A stretch of 39,412 bases of DNA. It comes from Bacillota bacterium (lineage in GTDB: Bacteria > Bacillota > Limnochordia > Darwinibacteriales > Darwinibacteriaceae). Positions within the stretch are counted from its first letter, which is position 1. Each line of letters begins with the position of its first letter. A program made the position numbers and the translations under genes. The notes below the pieces were generated by a model, which saw only the letters and a list, made by a program, of their open reading frames with translations, ran no database searches and was not told the origin of the DNA. The DNA lies in contig JAAYMS010000116.1 of assembly GCA_012521295.1 (NCBI GenBank), positions 1 through 39,412 on the forward strand, read 5' to 3'. Positions 8,651-17,768 of the stretch are shown one piece after another.

Positions 8651-9183
8651 TATTCGTAGAATTGTTCTGGTCTTTTTTCAAAATAGGTATGTTCACAGTT
8701 GGCGGTGGTTACGCCATGCTGGCCCTGATTCAGCAGGCAATTGTGGAGCATGGCTGGCTTAGGCTAGAAGAGTTCATTGATATTGTGGCTATTGCCGAAA
8801 TGACTCCTGGGCCGATAGCGGTAAATGCTGCCACATTCGTCGGGTTTCGGTCCGCGAGTATACCGGGAGCGCTGGTATCCACCGGTGCGGTGGTCCTTCC
8901 GAGCTTGATCGGGATGCTGATCTTGAGCCGGTTTTGGTCGCAGTACAAGGACAGCCCCAAAGTACAAGCTATCTTTCAGGCTGTGCGCCCCGCTATTGCC
9001 GGCCTAATCATCTCGGTGGCAATTACCCTAGGCGCAGCAGTGCTCTCGGCAGGTGCGGATGGTTTCAACATTCTTGGGCTGGTCATCGCTGCTGGTGTGT
9101 TCTTTGCTGTATACCTCAAGAATGTCGATCCCTTTAAGATGATCATCCTCTGTGCAATCTTGGGTTTGATACTATTTCGCTGA
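8647..9183 (+). CDS. Chromate transporter (CHR) subunit, second half
   Basis: FFKIGMFTVGGGYAMLALIQ; AEMTPGPIAVNAATFVG; 4-nt GTGA overlap with the first half. Confidence 0.9.
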   Translation: MIFVELFWSFFKIGMFTVGGGYAMLALIQQAIVEHGWLRLEEFIDIVAIAEMTPGPIAVNAATFVGFRSASIPGALVSTGAVVLPSLIGMLILSRFWSQYKDSPKVQAIFQAVRPAIAGLIISVAITLGAAVLSAGADGFNILGLVIAAGVFFAVYLKNVDPFKMIILCAILGLILFR

Positions 9184-9213
9184 CGTTTTTCCAAAATTTT
9201 ACCATGCTTAAGC

Positions 9214-9242
9214 TTGCTTCTCAGGTTTGGGCATGGTAAACT
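9214..9242 (+). promoter_or_regulatory. Sigma-A-like promoter TTGCTT-N17-TAAACT upstream of tetR
   Basis: Hexamers at 9214-9219 and 9237-9242, spacer 17. Confidence 0.4.
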
Positions 9243-9253
9243 TATGATGCCGA

Positions 9254-9271
9254 TGTGACTGGGTAGTCACA
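9254..9271. promoter_or_regulatory. Dyad TGTGACT-gggt-AGTCACA, candidate TetR operator
   Basis: Perfect 7-bp inverted repeat just upstream of the tetR SD/start (ATG 9288). Confidence 0.55.
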
Positions 9272-9287
9272 TTAGGGGGGTGAAAAG

Positions 9288-9905
9288 ATGCCAAAAACGA
9301 CTTTCTTTAATCTTCCGCCAGCGAAGCGGGAAGCCATCGAAAAAGAGGCAATCAGAGAATTCGCACAAAACCCCTTTGAACACGCATCTTTGAGCAGAAT
9401 TGTGGGCAGGTGCGGTATTGCAAAGGGGAGCATGTATCAATACTTCGAGGACAAACTTGATTTGTACCTCTATATTGTGGAATTGGCTTATGCTGAAAAA
9501 CGCCGATATGTGCGGCGGGCTTTTGAGATTGAGGGTGATATCTTCGAAGTCCTGCGGGCGTACTACCGCCAGTCTCTGCTCTTTTCGCAGGAACACCCAG
9601 ATCTGCACAAGGTAACTCGCAATTTTTGGGAAAGCCGGGCTCAGCACCTGCATGACACCATTGGTGAAGTTCGGGGTGAGCGCGCATCTGATTTTGAGAG
9701 TTTTCTCCGAAAAGCGATGACCAGTGGAATTGTGAACTCCGGCCTCAATCCGGAGGCTGTGTTCTTTGCTTATCACGCTGTCGGCAAGCAGCTCATCGAT
9801 CAGTTCGGTGAAACTGTTGACGACAAGTTTCTCTGCCAAGTCTTAGATGTCTTGAAATATGGGCTTATGGTTAGGAAAGGAGATGCCCGATGCGAAGACG
9901 ACTAA
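9288..9905 (+). CDS. TetR/AcrR family transcriptional regulator
   Basis: N-terminal HTH ...SLSRIVGRCGIAKGSMYQYFEDKLDLYLY. Confidence 0.92.
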   Translation: MPKTTFFNLPPAKREAIEKEAIREFAQNPFEHASLSRIVGRCGIAKGSMYQYFEDKLDLYLYIVELAYAEKRRYVRRAFEIEGDIFEVLRAYYRQSLLFSQEHPDLHKVTRNFWESRAQHLHDTIGEVRGERASDFESFLRKAMTSGIVNSGLNPEAVFFAYHAVGKQLIDQFGETVDDKFLCQVLDVLKYGLMVRKGDARCEDD

Positions 9906-11365
9906 ATTATGTTGTACTGAGTTTAGCCCTTATCCTCACAATTGGGAGCAGTGCATGGGCGGCCGCATTGAATGTTGCCGTTTATGCTGACCCTGATACA
10001 TTTGATCCAACCCGGACGGTAGCTGCCTCAACAGTCGAGATTGCTTTTAATATTTACGAAGGATTGGTGAAAGCGACTCCCGATGGTTCCGTAACAGGTG
10101 CACTGGCGGAGCGTTGGGAGATTAGCAGCGATCAAGAGACATACACATTCTATCTGCGGGACGCAGTCTTTCACGATGGCACGAAGGTGAAGGCGAGCGA
10201 TGTTGTCAATGCTTTGAACCGGGCACGAGATCCAGAGATCTCAGCACGGTGGAGCGATTTTGCTCTGATAGAAAGCATTGAGGCAGATGAGAGCAAAGTG
10301 GTGATCAAGCTCAATCAGCCTAATGCCGCTTTTCTAACTACCCTTGCTGAGATTAACGCAGCCATTTATCCTGAAGGAGCTCAAGGCTTGGCTTCGCATC
10401 CCATCGGTACTGGTCCCTATAGGCTGGTGGAATGGCTGCCCAACCAGTATGTAAAGCTTGAGCGTTTTGCGGGGCACTGGTCAGGGGAACTGCCGTTTTA
10501 TGAAGAAGTCAAATTCCTGATTATTCCCGACCAGAACAGTGCCGTTCTCAACCTGCGCAGCGGTAATGTGGATCTGATACCCCGCATGGAACCAGTGGTC
10601 TACCACCAGGTGGAGCATGATCCGAACATCAAGGTGGTGGCTGGCCCGATGAACCTCGTTCAGATTTTGGCAATCAACAATCAGCGCCCACCCTTTGATG
10701 ATGTACGTGTGCGAAAGGCATTGGCTATGGCGATCAACCGCGACGAAATCATCTACGGGGCTGCATGGGGTTATGCCCAACCACTGTACAGCGGGCTCAG
10801 CCCGGCCATGCCCACGTATTATAACGATCAGCTTGCGCTTGTGAACCCTTACGATCCCGAACGGGCTCGAGAGCTTCTACGGGAGGCTGGGGTGGAGAAT
10901 CTGCGGTTTACACTTACTCTGCCTTCGGACTATCCGCTACATGTGCAGACGGGTGAAATTGCTGCGCAGCAGTGGAAGGCGATTGGAATCGACGTTGACA
11001 TCCAGCTAGTTGAATGGGGAACATGGTTGGAGCGGGTTTACAACCAGCGTGACTACGATGTGTCGATTATCGGCCTGGCTGGTAGGCTCGATCCGCATGC
11101 CATCTTAGTTAGATACGAGTCGACCAACAGCCGGAACTTTTTCAATTTCTCATCTGAGGAATTTGATCAGCTGATCGGGCAGGGCCTGAGCCTGCAGGGC
11201 AGTGAGCGAGAGGCCGTCTATAAACGGGCACAGGAGATCCTGGCTAACGAAGCAGCTGGAGTGTTCGTGATGGATCCAGAGCAGCTGGCTGCTATGCGAG
11301 TCGAGATTCAAGGCTGGCAGCACTATCCGATCTATGTGGTTGATGCTGCCCGTCTATATGAGTAG
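9890..11365 (+). CDS. ABC transporter substrate-binding protein, family 5 (peptide/opine type)
   Basis: ADPDTFDPTRTVAASTVEIAFNIYEGLV...W.YTFYLRDAVFHDGTKVKASDV; signal peptide ends in AWAA, no lipobox Cys; overlaps tetR by 16 nt. Confidence 0.93.
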   Translation: MRRRLNYVVLSLALILTIGSSAWAAALNVAVYADPDTFDPTRTVAASTVEIAFNIYEGLVKATPDGSVTGALAERWEISSDQETYTFYLRDAVFHDGTKVKASDVVNALNRARDPEISARWSDFALIESIEADESKVVIKLNQPNAAFLTTLAEINAAIYPEGAQGLASHPIGTGPYRLVEWLPNQYVKLERFAGHWSGELPFYEEVKFLIIPDQNSAVLNLRSGNVDLIPRMEPVVYHQVEHDPNIKVVAGPMNLVQILAINNQRPPFDDVRVRKALAMAINRDEIIYGAAWGYAQPLYSGLSPAMPTYYNDQLALVNPYDPERARELLREAGVENLRFTLTLPSDYPLHVQTGEIAAQQWKAIGIDVDIQLVEWGTWLERVYNQRDYDVSIIGLAGRLDPHAILVRYESTNSRNFFNFSSEEFDQLIGQGLSLQGSEREAVYKRAQEILANEAAGVFVMDPEQLAAMRVEIQGWQHYPIYVVDAARLYE

Positions 11366-11390
11366 ACGTATCTAGTTTTGCAGCGAAGGT

Positions 11391-12320
11391 GTGTTACCTT
11401 TGGGACGATATCTTGTGCGAAAAATCCTCAGTCTGATTTTCATCGTTATTCTTGTTAGTCTGATCACCTTTACAGCTCTGCAGGTGCTTCCCGGTGATCC
11501 GGCTCTCCTGATTCTGGGAACCGAAAGCTCCCCCGAGGCGCTGGCTGCCATCCGCAGCCAGCTCGGGTTAGACAAACCAGCCCTTGTCCGTTTCGGACAG
11601 TGGCTGGTTAGCTTTGTCCAGGGAGATTTGGGACAATCGATCCGCTACAGCGTGCCAGTTCGAGTTCTGGTGGCCCGTGCCCTACCCATTACCCTGACGT
11701 TAGCTCTCTGGGCTGTATTCGTCTCTCTTGGGATCGCGATCCTTCTGGGAGTCGTCAGCGCGGCGTTTGCTTCGAGGTGGTGGGGGAGAGGAGTGCGTGT
11801 CTTTTCACAGCTGGGAATGGCTGTTCCCCAATTCTGGATCGGCATCCTGTTTATTCAAGTGTTTGCTGTGCAGCTGCGCGTCCTGCCGGCTGGCGGGTTC
11901 TCAGGCCCGCGCAGTCTCATATTGCCTGTGGCTACCCTAGCACTGCCCCGGACTGCTGTTCTGTTGAATATGGTGCAGAGCGGCCTTGCTAATGTCTTAG
12001 GTTCGGACTATATACGCACGGCCAAGGCGAAAGGCCTACCGTGGGCCAAGGTCCTCTTTAAGCATGCTCTAATCAACGGTGCAATTGCTACAGCTACATC
12101 GGCAGGTATTCAGCTGATTCAACTGTTGGCAGGTACCATCGTGGTGGAACAGGTATTTGGCCTGCCGGGGATGGGTCAACTCGTTTTGACAGGTGTGCTT
12201 CAGCGGGATCTACCGCTGGTGCAGGCCGTGGTTGTCCTTGTGGCCATTGGGATTGTCGCTGTCAACTTCACCGTTGACCTTGCCCTGATGCTTCTTGATC
12301 CACGAATTCGCTTTGAGTAG
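11391..12320 (+). CDS. ABC transporter permease, DppB/OppB type
   Basis: RYLVRKILSLIFIVILVSLITFTALQVLPGDPA; EAA-loop DYIRTAKAKGLPWAKVLFKHAL. Confidence 0.93.
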   Translation: MLPLGRYLVRKILSLIFIVILVSLITFTALQVLPGDPALLILGTESSPEALAAIRSQLGLDKPALVRFGQWLVSFVQGDLGQSIRYSVPVRVLVARALPITLTLALWAVFVSLGIAILLGVVSAAFASRWWGRGVRVFSQLGMAVPQFWIGILFIQVFAVQLRVLPAGGFSGPRSLILPVATLALPRTAVLLNMVQSGLANVLGSDYIRTAKAKGLPWAKVLFKHALINGAIATATSAGIQLIQLLAGTIVVEQVFGLPGMGQLVLTGVLQRDLPLVQAVVVLVAIGIVAVNFTVDLALMLLDPRIRFE

Positions 12321-12330
12321 GGAGATGCTG

Positions 12331-13113
12331 ATGAAACCGTCAAAGATTGGATTCGCTCTCTTAGGCCTTGTTCTCGCGGCCGTCATCGGTGGGTTGTTCT
12401 ATGTACCCCATGATCCGGAGAAGATTGCGGTCATGGAAAGATTTTATCCTCCATCAAAGGAGCATTGGCTCGGTACGGATAACCTCGGGCGTGATGTATT
12501 CAGCCGTCTAGTTGTCGGTGGCCGCTGGTCGCTCTTGACTGGCGGATTGGGAGTACTCATCGGCGGAACTATCGGTGTCGCTTTGGGGGCGTTGGCTGGG
12601 TACTTCGGGCGAGGAGTTGACGAACTGTTAATGCGTGGTGCGGACGGCATGTACGCCTTCCCTGTAATTCTCATTGCCCTCTTGGCGGTAACAGTATTGG
12701 GGCCAGGAAGTCTGTCGGTTCTGGTGGCGGTAACTATTGGTAACATTCCAATCTTTATGCGTCTGACCAGAAATCAGATACTAAAAATCAGATCTGAGCC
12801 CTATGTAGAGGCGGCCCGAAGTCTAGGCGCCTCAGAACAGCGGATCATTTTCCGCCACATCCTCCCCAATGCCGCTCCTGTATTAGCAGTGCAGTTTGCC
12901 GCGAGTTTCGCTGGAGCTATTCTAGCAGAAGCATCGTTAAGCTATTTGGGAGTCGGTATTCAACCTCCCAATCCTAGTTGGGGAAGGATGCTGAGGGAGG
13001 CGCAGTCGTTTGCAGGTTTGGCGCCATGGACTGTCTTGGCTCCGGGCGCAGTCATTGCCCTGACCGTTCTGGGGTTTAACCTAATTGGTGATCATTTTTC
13101 TCAAGGCAGGTAA
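12331..13113 (+). CDS. ABC transporter permease, DppC/OppC type
   Basis: HWLGTDNLGRDVFSRLVVGGRWSLLTG; YVEAARSLGASEQRIIFRHILPN. Confidence 0.93.
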   Translation: MKPSKIGFALLGLVLAAVIGGLFYVPHDPEKIAVMERFYPPSKEHWLGTDNLGRDVFSRLVVGGRWSLLTGGLGVLIGGTIGVALGALAGYFGRGVDELLMRGADGMYAFPVILIALLAVTVLGPGSLSVLVAVTIGNIPIFMRLTRNQILKIRSEPYVEAARSLGASEQRIIFRHILPNAAPVLAVQFAASFAGAILAEASLSYLGVGIQPPNPSWGRMLREAQSFAGLAPWTVLAPGAVIALTVLGFNLIGDHFSQGR

Positions 13114-13164
13114 ACTCAGCCGAACTGAAGAAGAAAAAAGCAAACGATGTTGGAGGAACAGGCT

Positions 13165-13908
13165 ATGCTGAAACTAACGAATGTCGCCAAGAAGTATCGG
13201 GGAGCGGCGAATTACGCTGTGAAGGATCTAGATTTAGAAGTCAAGCGGGGAGAGATTTTCGGCTTCTTAGGCCCGAACGGGGCAGGGAAGACCACCACGA
13301 TCAAAATGATTGTCGGACTTTTAGAACCTGATTCGGGCAGCATTACTGTGAATGGGTTTAATGTGACTGAGCGGCCCATTGATGCTAAGCGGTCGATTGG
13401 CTTTGTTCCCGACAATCCTGAACTCTACGAGAAACTTACCGGGATTGAGTATCTCAATTTCGTAGCCGACGCCTATGGTGTAAGTCAGGACGATCGGCGC
13501 AAGCGGATTCCTCATTTCCTTGAGATGTTTGGTTTGACCGGTGCAGTAGGTGATCTAATTCAGAGTTACTCGCACGGAATGAGGCAGAAATTGGCTCTCA
13601 CTGGAGCACTCCTGCATGAGCCAGAGCTTTTTATCCTCGATGAGCCTATGGTGGGGCTTGATCCTAAGTCAGCCCATCTTTTTAAGGAACTCATGCGCAG
13701 CCATGCCGATAAGGGTTTCACCGTGTTTTTTTCTACTCATGTGTTGGAGGTGGCAGAACGCCTCTGCGATAGGGTCGGGATTATCAATCATGGCCGTTTG
13801 ATCGCTTGCGGTACACTTGAAGAGCTGCGCGAAAGGAGCCAGTCTCAAGATAGCACCCTTGAAAAGCTGTTCCTTGAATTAACGGAGGAGGATGGCGCAG
13901 ATGAATAG
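13165..13908 (+). CDS. ABC transporter ATP-binding protein (ABC-2 exporter type)
   Basis: Walker A GPNGAGKTT; signature YSHGMRQKLALTGAL; Walker B LFILDEP; SD ggagg before ATG 13165. Confidence 0.93.
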   Translation: MLKLTNVAKKYRGAANYAVKDLDLEVKRGEIFGFLGPNGAGKTTTIKMIVGLLEPDSGSITVNGFNVTERPIDAKRSIGFVPDNPELYEKLTGIEYLNFVADAYGVSQDDRRKRIPHFLEMFGLTGAVGDLIQSYSHGMRQKLALTGALLHEPELFILDEPMVGLDPKSAHLFKELMRSHADKGFTVFFSTHVLEVAERLCDRVGIINHGRLIACGTLEELRERSQSQDSTLEKLFLELTEEDGADE

Positions 13909-15571
13909 GCTTTGGAGCCTGTACAAGGTCCTCCTGAACGTGCAGTACAATTGGTCAGCGATGAAATATACATACCTGAGAAAACGTCAGCGGTTGTGGG
14001 AGCCCATTTTGGTAATTGTCGGGCTTGCTCCTGTGGCGGTGCTTTGGCTTACGGGGATTACGTGGTTTTCAGAGACACTGTACCGTTCAGGAATGATGCT
14101 CGCACAGCCGCATGTATTATTGGCTGTCATGGCTCTAGGAGCTCAGATTTTTACTCTGTTTATGGGCGTTGTCTATGTTTTGAGCGGATTCTATTTCAGT
14201 GAGGATCTGAAGTTCCTCATCGCGCTCCCGTACAAACCTTGGGAGCTGTTGGTAGCGAAACTACTGGTCATTATGACGGGCCAGTACATTCCGATCTTAC
14301 TGACGTTTGTACCTGCCCTGGTGGTTTACGGCCGAGAAGCCCAGGTGGGTGTATCTTTCTGGCTGGCGAGCATTCCTGTTGTGTTGGCGATGCCGGTACT
14401 ACCCCTAATTGTTGCCACTATTCTCAGCATCTTTCTGATGCGGGTAGTCAACATGAGTAAACGCCGTGACCTGTGGGCCGTAATTGGTGGGTTTGCACTG
14501 ACGCTGTTCATCGTGGGCGCTCAGCTCTACATGCAGCTGTCCTTCGGTGATACTCACCCTGAAGAGCTTATGCGGCAGATTATGCAGCAGGCCGATGGGG
14601 TCGTTAACCTCTTGAGCCGCTATTTTCCACCGAGTGTATGGGCTGCTAAAGCTTTGGCTTATGCACATCAGCCCTCTGGTCTGGTCAACCTGGTGCTGTT
14701 TCTTGCTTCTGCGGTGGCGGGCGGAGCGGTTCTCTTGCTCTTGGCCGACCGGGTATTTTATCGTGGAGTAGTTTCGGGGCTAGAAGGCCGGCGGGGTACG
14801 AGGGGCCATTCGGTGAGTGAAGGAGCCGTGAGAGAACGCCCGCTCCTTTGGACATTAGCCCTCACAGAAATGCGCCTCTTCTTGCGCAATCCGAGTTTTG
14901 TCCTGAACGGTCTGATCGGCTATATCCTATTTCCTGTGCTGGTGGTAGTACCTCTGCTAGCGCCGCAGGCAGAGCTGGATAACCCATTCGCGTTCCTAAT
15001 GGAGCTGGTTAGTTTTGAGCTGATAGTGGGCGTGGCGGCCTTGTTCTTTGTGATCATGTCTGCTATGTCGATGATACCGGCTACAACGATCTCTCGAGAA
15101 GGGAAGTATTTGTGGTTTCCCCGGACACTGCCTATTCCTATCGGGACGCTGCTGGCTGGACGCGTTTTAGCCGCACAGGTCATCAACATTGCCGGGTCCA
15201 CTCTATCGGTGGCACTGATTAGTCTTGTGATAGGCTTTCCGTGGGAAGCTGCAGCTTTGGGGACTCTCTTGGGAGCGCTTCTCTCAACCGGTTTTGCGGG
15301 TCTCTTGACAATTCTCGATCTGGCTCGTCCAATGCTGAATTGGACGAATCCGGTACGAGCGGTGAAGTCGAATTTGAATTCGGTGATTGCCTTAGCGCTT
15401 GCTGTAGGCATAGGTGCGGCTCTCGGCAGCGCAATGTATTGGCTGGTACGATCAGGTTATGCTGCACTTGTCTATGTGGAGTTCATCTTGGGCAGCATCT
15501 GCTTGTACGGCCTCTATAAACTGCTGGTGCAGAACTATGCGGTCAGCCGCTGGCAAAGGATTGATGATTGA
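13892..15571 (+). CDS. ABC-2-like transporter permease
   Basis: 559-aa polytopic protein overlapping the ATPase gene by 17 nt. Confidence 0.82.
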   Translation: MAQMNRLWSLYKVLLNVQYNWSAMKYTYLRKRQRLWEPILVIVGLAPVAVLWLTGITWFSETLYRSGMMLAQPHVLLAVMALGAQIFTLFMGVVYVLSGFYFSEDLKFLIALPYKPWELLVAKLLVIMTGQYIPILLTFVPALVVYGREAQVGVSFWLASIPVVLAMPVLPLIVATILSIFLMRVVNMSKRRDLWAVIGGFALTLFIVGAQLYMQLSFGDTHPEELMRQIMQQADGVVNLLSRYFPPSVWAAKALAYAHQPSGLVNLVLFLASAVAGGAVLLLLADRVFYRGVVSGLEGRRGTRGHSVSEGAVRERPLLWTLALTEMRLFLRNPSFVLNGLIGYILFPVLVVVPLLAPQAELDNPFAFLMELVSFELIVGVAALFFVIMSAMSMIPATTISREGKYLWFPRTLPIPIGTLLAGRVLAAQVINIAGSTLSVALISLVIGFPWEAAALGTLLGALLSTGFAGLLTILDLARPMLNWTNPVRAVKSNLNSVIALALAVGIGAALGSAMYWLVRSGYAALVYVEFILGSICLYGLYKLLVQNYAVSRWQRIDD

Positions 15572-16809
15572 TGGATTGGCTGCAGAATCAGACGGTGCGG
15601 GAGCTGCTGCTTCTCTTGTTTCTTGGTGCAATCAGCAGCATTGTCTATCAAGTTGTGCGCCGCTATGTGATCAAGCTGCTCCACAAGTTCTTTCTCAAGA
15701 CGCGCATTAGATGGGATCAAATACTTATTGAAGAAGGGGTACTGCAGAGTGCAGCGTTGCTGATACCGGTCTTCATTATGGCCCAGGGTCTTCCCTTTCT
15801 TGAGGTCTCAGCGAGTTTCGCAGCACTCCTATTGCGTTTGTGGACCTTGGTCATAGCGGTGATCACATTCCACCGGCTGTTGAATGTTGTCGTGGCAGTG
15901 TACAATACCTTTCCCATTGCTCAGCGGGTTTCGATTAAAGGATACGTACAGGTTGTTCAAATCGCTGTTATTGTCTTTGCTGCTGTCTTAGGAATCTCAA
16001 TCTTGGTTGGCCAGCCTCCCTGGGCTATCTTAGGCGGTTTGGGAGCTCTTAGTGCAGTTCTTATTCTAGTCTTTCAGGACACCATCCTCGGTTTTGTGGC
16101 AGGCATCCAACTCACCATGAATGATCAGATTCGTGTGGGGGATTGGATTGAGATGCCCACTTACGGAGCCGATGGTTTTGTTGAAGAAGTAGCGCTGCAC
16201 ACCGTAAAGGTCCGCAACTGGGACAAGTCCATGAGCACCATCCCCACACACAAGCTGGTCGGAGATTCGTTCAAGAACTGGCGTTTCATGTTTGAGTCAG
16301 GTGGGCGGCGTATCAAGCGTTCGATTATGATCGATCAAACGAGCGTCAAGTTTATGGACGAGAAGATGCTCGAACGGCTTTGGAAAATCCAGCTGCTGCA
16401 GCCCTATTTAGAACAACGTACAAGGGAGATCGAGGAGTTTAACCGTAAGCACAACATTGATACATCGTCTTTGGCAAACGGGCGCCATATGACAAATCTG
16501 GGTACTTTCCGGGCTTATCTGACTGCTTATCTGCGCAGCCATCCTAAAGTACACCAGGAGATGGTTATCATGGTGCGCCAGCTGCAGCCGACGCCAGAAG
16601 GGCTTCCCATGGAAATCTACTGTTTTACAAATGATGTGGCTTGGGTGAACTATGAAAGCATCCAAGCTGATATCTTCGATCATATTCTGGCTGTAATTCC
16701 CGAGTTTGAGCTTAGGGTATTCCAGAAGCCGAGCAGTCATGATCTTGTGCGAGCGGCGAGTACTCTTGCCAAGCTGGTTTATAAGGAAGAACAAGAAAGG
16801 ATGACATAA
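15568..16809 (+). CDS. Mechanosensitive channel, MscS family (YbdG-like)
   Basis: FQDTILGFVAGIQLTMNDQIRVGDWIEMP..GADGFVEEVALHTVKVRNWDKSMSTIPTHKLV; ATGA overlap. Confidence 0.9.
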   Translation: MMDWLQNQTVRELLLLLFLGAISSIVYQVVRRYVIKLLHKFFLKTRIRWDQILIEEGVLQSAALLIPVFIMAQGLPFLEVSASFAALLLRLWTLVIAVITFHRLLNVVVAVYNTFPIAQRVSIKGYVQVVQIAVIVFAAVLGISILVGQPPWAILGGLGALSAVLILVFQDTILGFVAGIQLTMNDQIRVGDWIEMPTYGADGFVEEVALHTVKVRNWDKSMSTIPTHKLVGDSFKNWRFMFESGGRRIKRSIMIDQTSVKFMDEKMLERLWKIQLLQPYLEQRTREIEEFNRKHNIDTSSLANGRHMTNLGTFRAYLTAYLRSHPKVHQEMVIMVRQLQPTPEGLPMEIYCFTNDVAWVNYESIQADIFDHILAVIPEFELRVFQKPSSHDLVRAASTLAKLVYKEEQERMT

Positions 16810-17768
16810 TGGCTTATGTACGGCGGGAGTATCCGCGGTGGTCATGGTCTTTCTCACGGCAGCAGACCTTTGAGGACTGCCGGAGGATGTATTACTATCA
16901 GTATTACGGTTCCCATAGCGGTTGGGAGATAAATGCACCACCAGAAGCAGCTCTTGCTTATCGGCTGAAGAAGTTGGTTAACCTGTACACTGTACTAGGC
17001 GATGCAGTTCATCAAGCGGCTCAACTGGCTGTAGAACGGCTGGCAATGGGTAGGCCTCTGGTAGGTGCTGCTGAGATTGAGGAGCGCATCCGCCAACAAC
17101 TGCGCAGTGTGTGGCGCTCATCGCAGAGCAATCGGGCATTGTTCGTGCAGCACCCGAATCGGGTTCCCATGCTGCATGAGTTTTATTATGGTTATGGGCC
17201 CAGCGATGAGTTGGTAGAAAAAATAAACGAGCGCATCACACTGTGCGCTCATAACTTGGCTAGCTCTCCAATTCTGAGAGAAATCGGCGAAGGCGGAGGG
17301 GAAGTACTTTCCTGTGAGCAGTTTGACACCTTTGAGCTGGAAGGGACGCCTGTCTATGCAGTACCTGATCTGATCTACCGGCGTACTGATGGGGGACTCC
17401 TGATTGTGGATTGGAAGACAGGCCGTCAAGACGAGCAAAACCTGGAGCAGGTAGCATTATATGGTTACTATGCTCAGGAAAAATTCGATGTTCCCGCTGA
17501 TCAGATTACCATACGATTGGAGTATCTAGAGGCCGGAACAGGAGTCGAGCTGACTCTCAGCGATGAGATGCTAGCAGAAGTCAAAGCAAAGGCCGTAAGT
17601 GGGATGATAGAAATGCGCAGTTATCTTGATGATGCCGAACTTAATCGGGCTAAGCCGAGGGAAGCGTTTCCCCTAACACCTTATCGGCAGCAATGCCTTC
17701 GCTGCAATTATCTCGAGTTGTGTGCTCCCGAACTAGGTCTTGATCTAACGGAGATTTCAGGCGGTTAG
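16809..17768 (+). CDS. PD-(D/E)XK superfamily (RecB/AddB/Cas4-like) nuclease, probable Fe-S cluster
   Basis: FSRQQTFEDCRRMYYYQYY N-terminus; LIVDWKTGRQDEQNLEQVALYGYY; C-terminal CLRCNYLELC; TAATG coupling with mscS. Confidence 0.87.
   Translation: MAYVRREYPRWSWSFSRQQTFEDCRRMYYYQYYGSHSGWEINAPPEAALAYRLKKLVNLYTVLGDAVHQAAQLAVERLAMGRPLVGAAEIEERIRQQLRSVWRSSQSNRALFVQHPNRVPMLHEFYYGYGPSDELVEKINERITLCAHNLASSPILREIGEGGGEVLSCEQFDTFELEGTPVYAVPDLIYRRTDGGLLIVDWKTGRQDEQNLEQVALYGYYAQEKFDVPADQITIRLEYLEAGTGVELTLSDEMLAEVKAKAVSGMIEMRSYLDDAELNRAKPREAFPLTPYRQQCLRCNYLELCAPELGLDLTEISGG

Noticed and set aside
8260-8751. 163-aa minus-strand ORF
   Set aside because: Shadow ORF opposite the chromate transporter genes (low-complexity A/T/P/K-rich).
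16809-17768. Cas4 of a CRISPR system
   Set aside because: Cas4-like Fe-S nuclease fold features, but no cas1/cas2 or repeat array anywhere in the window.
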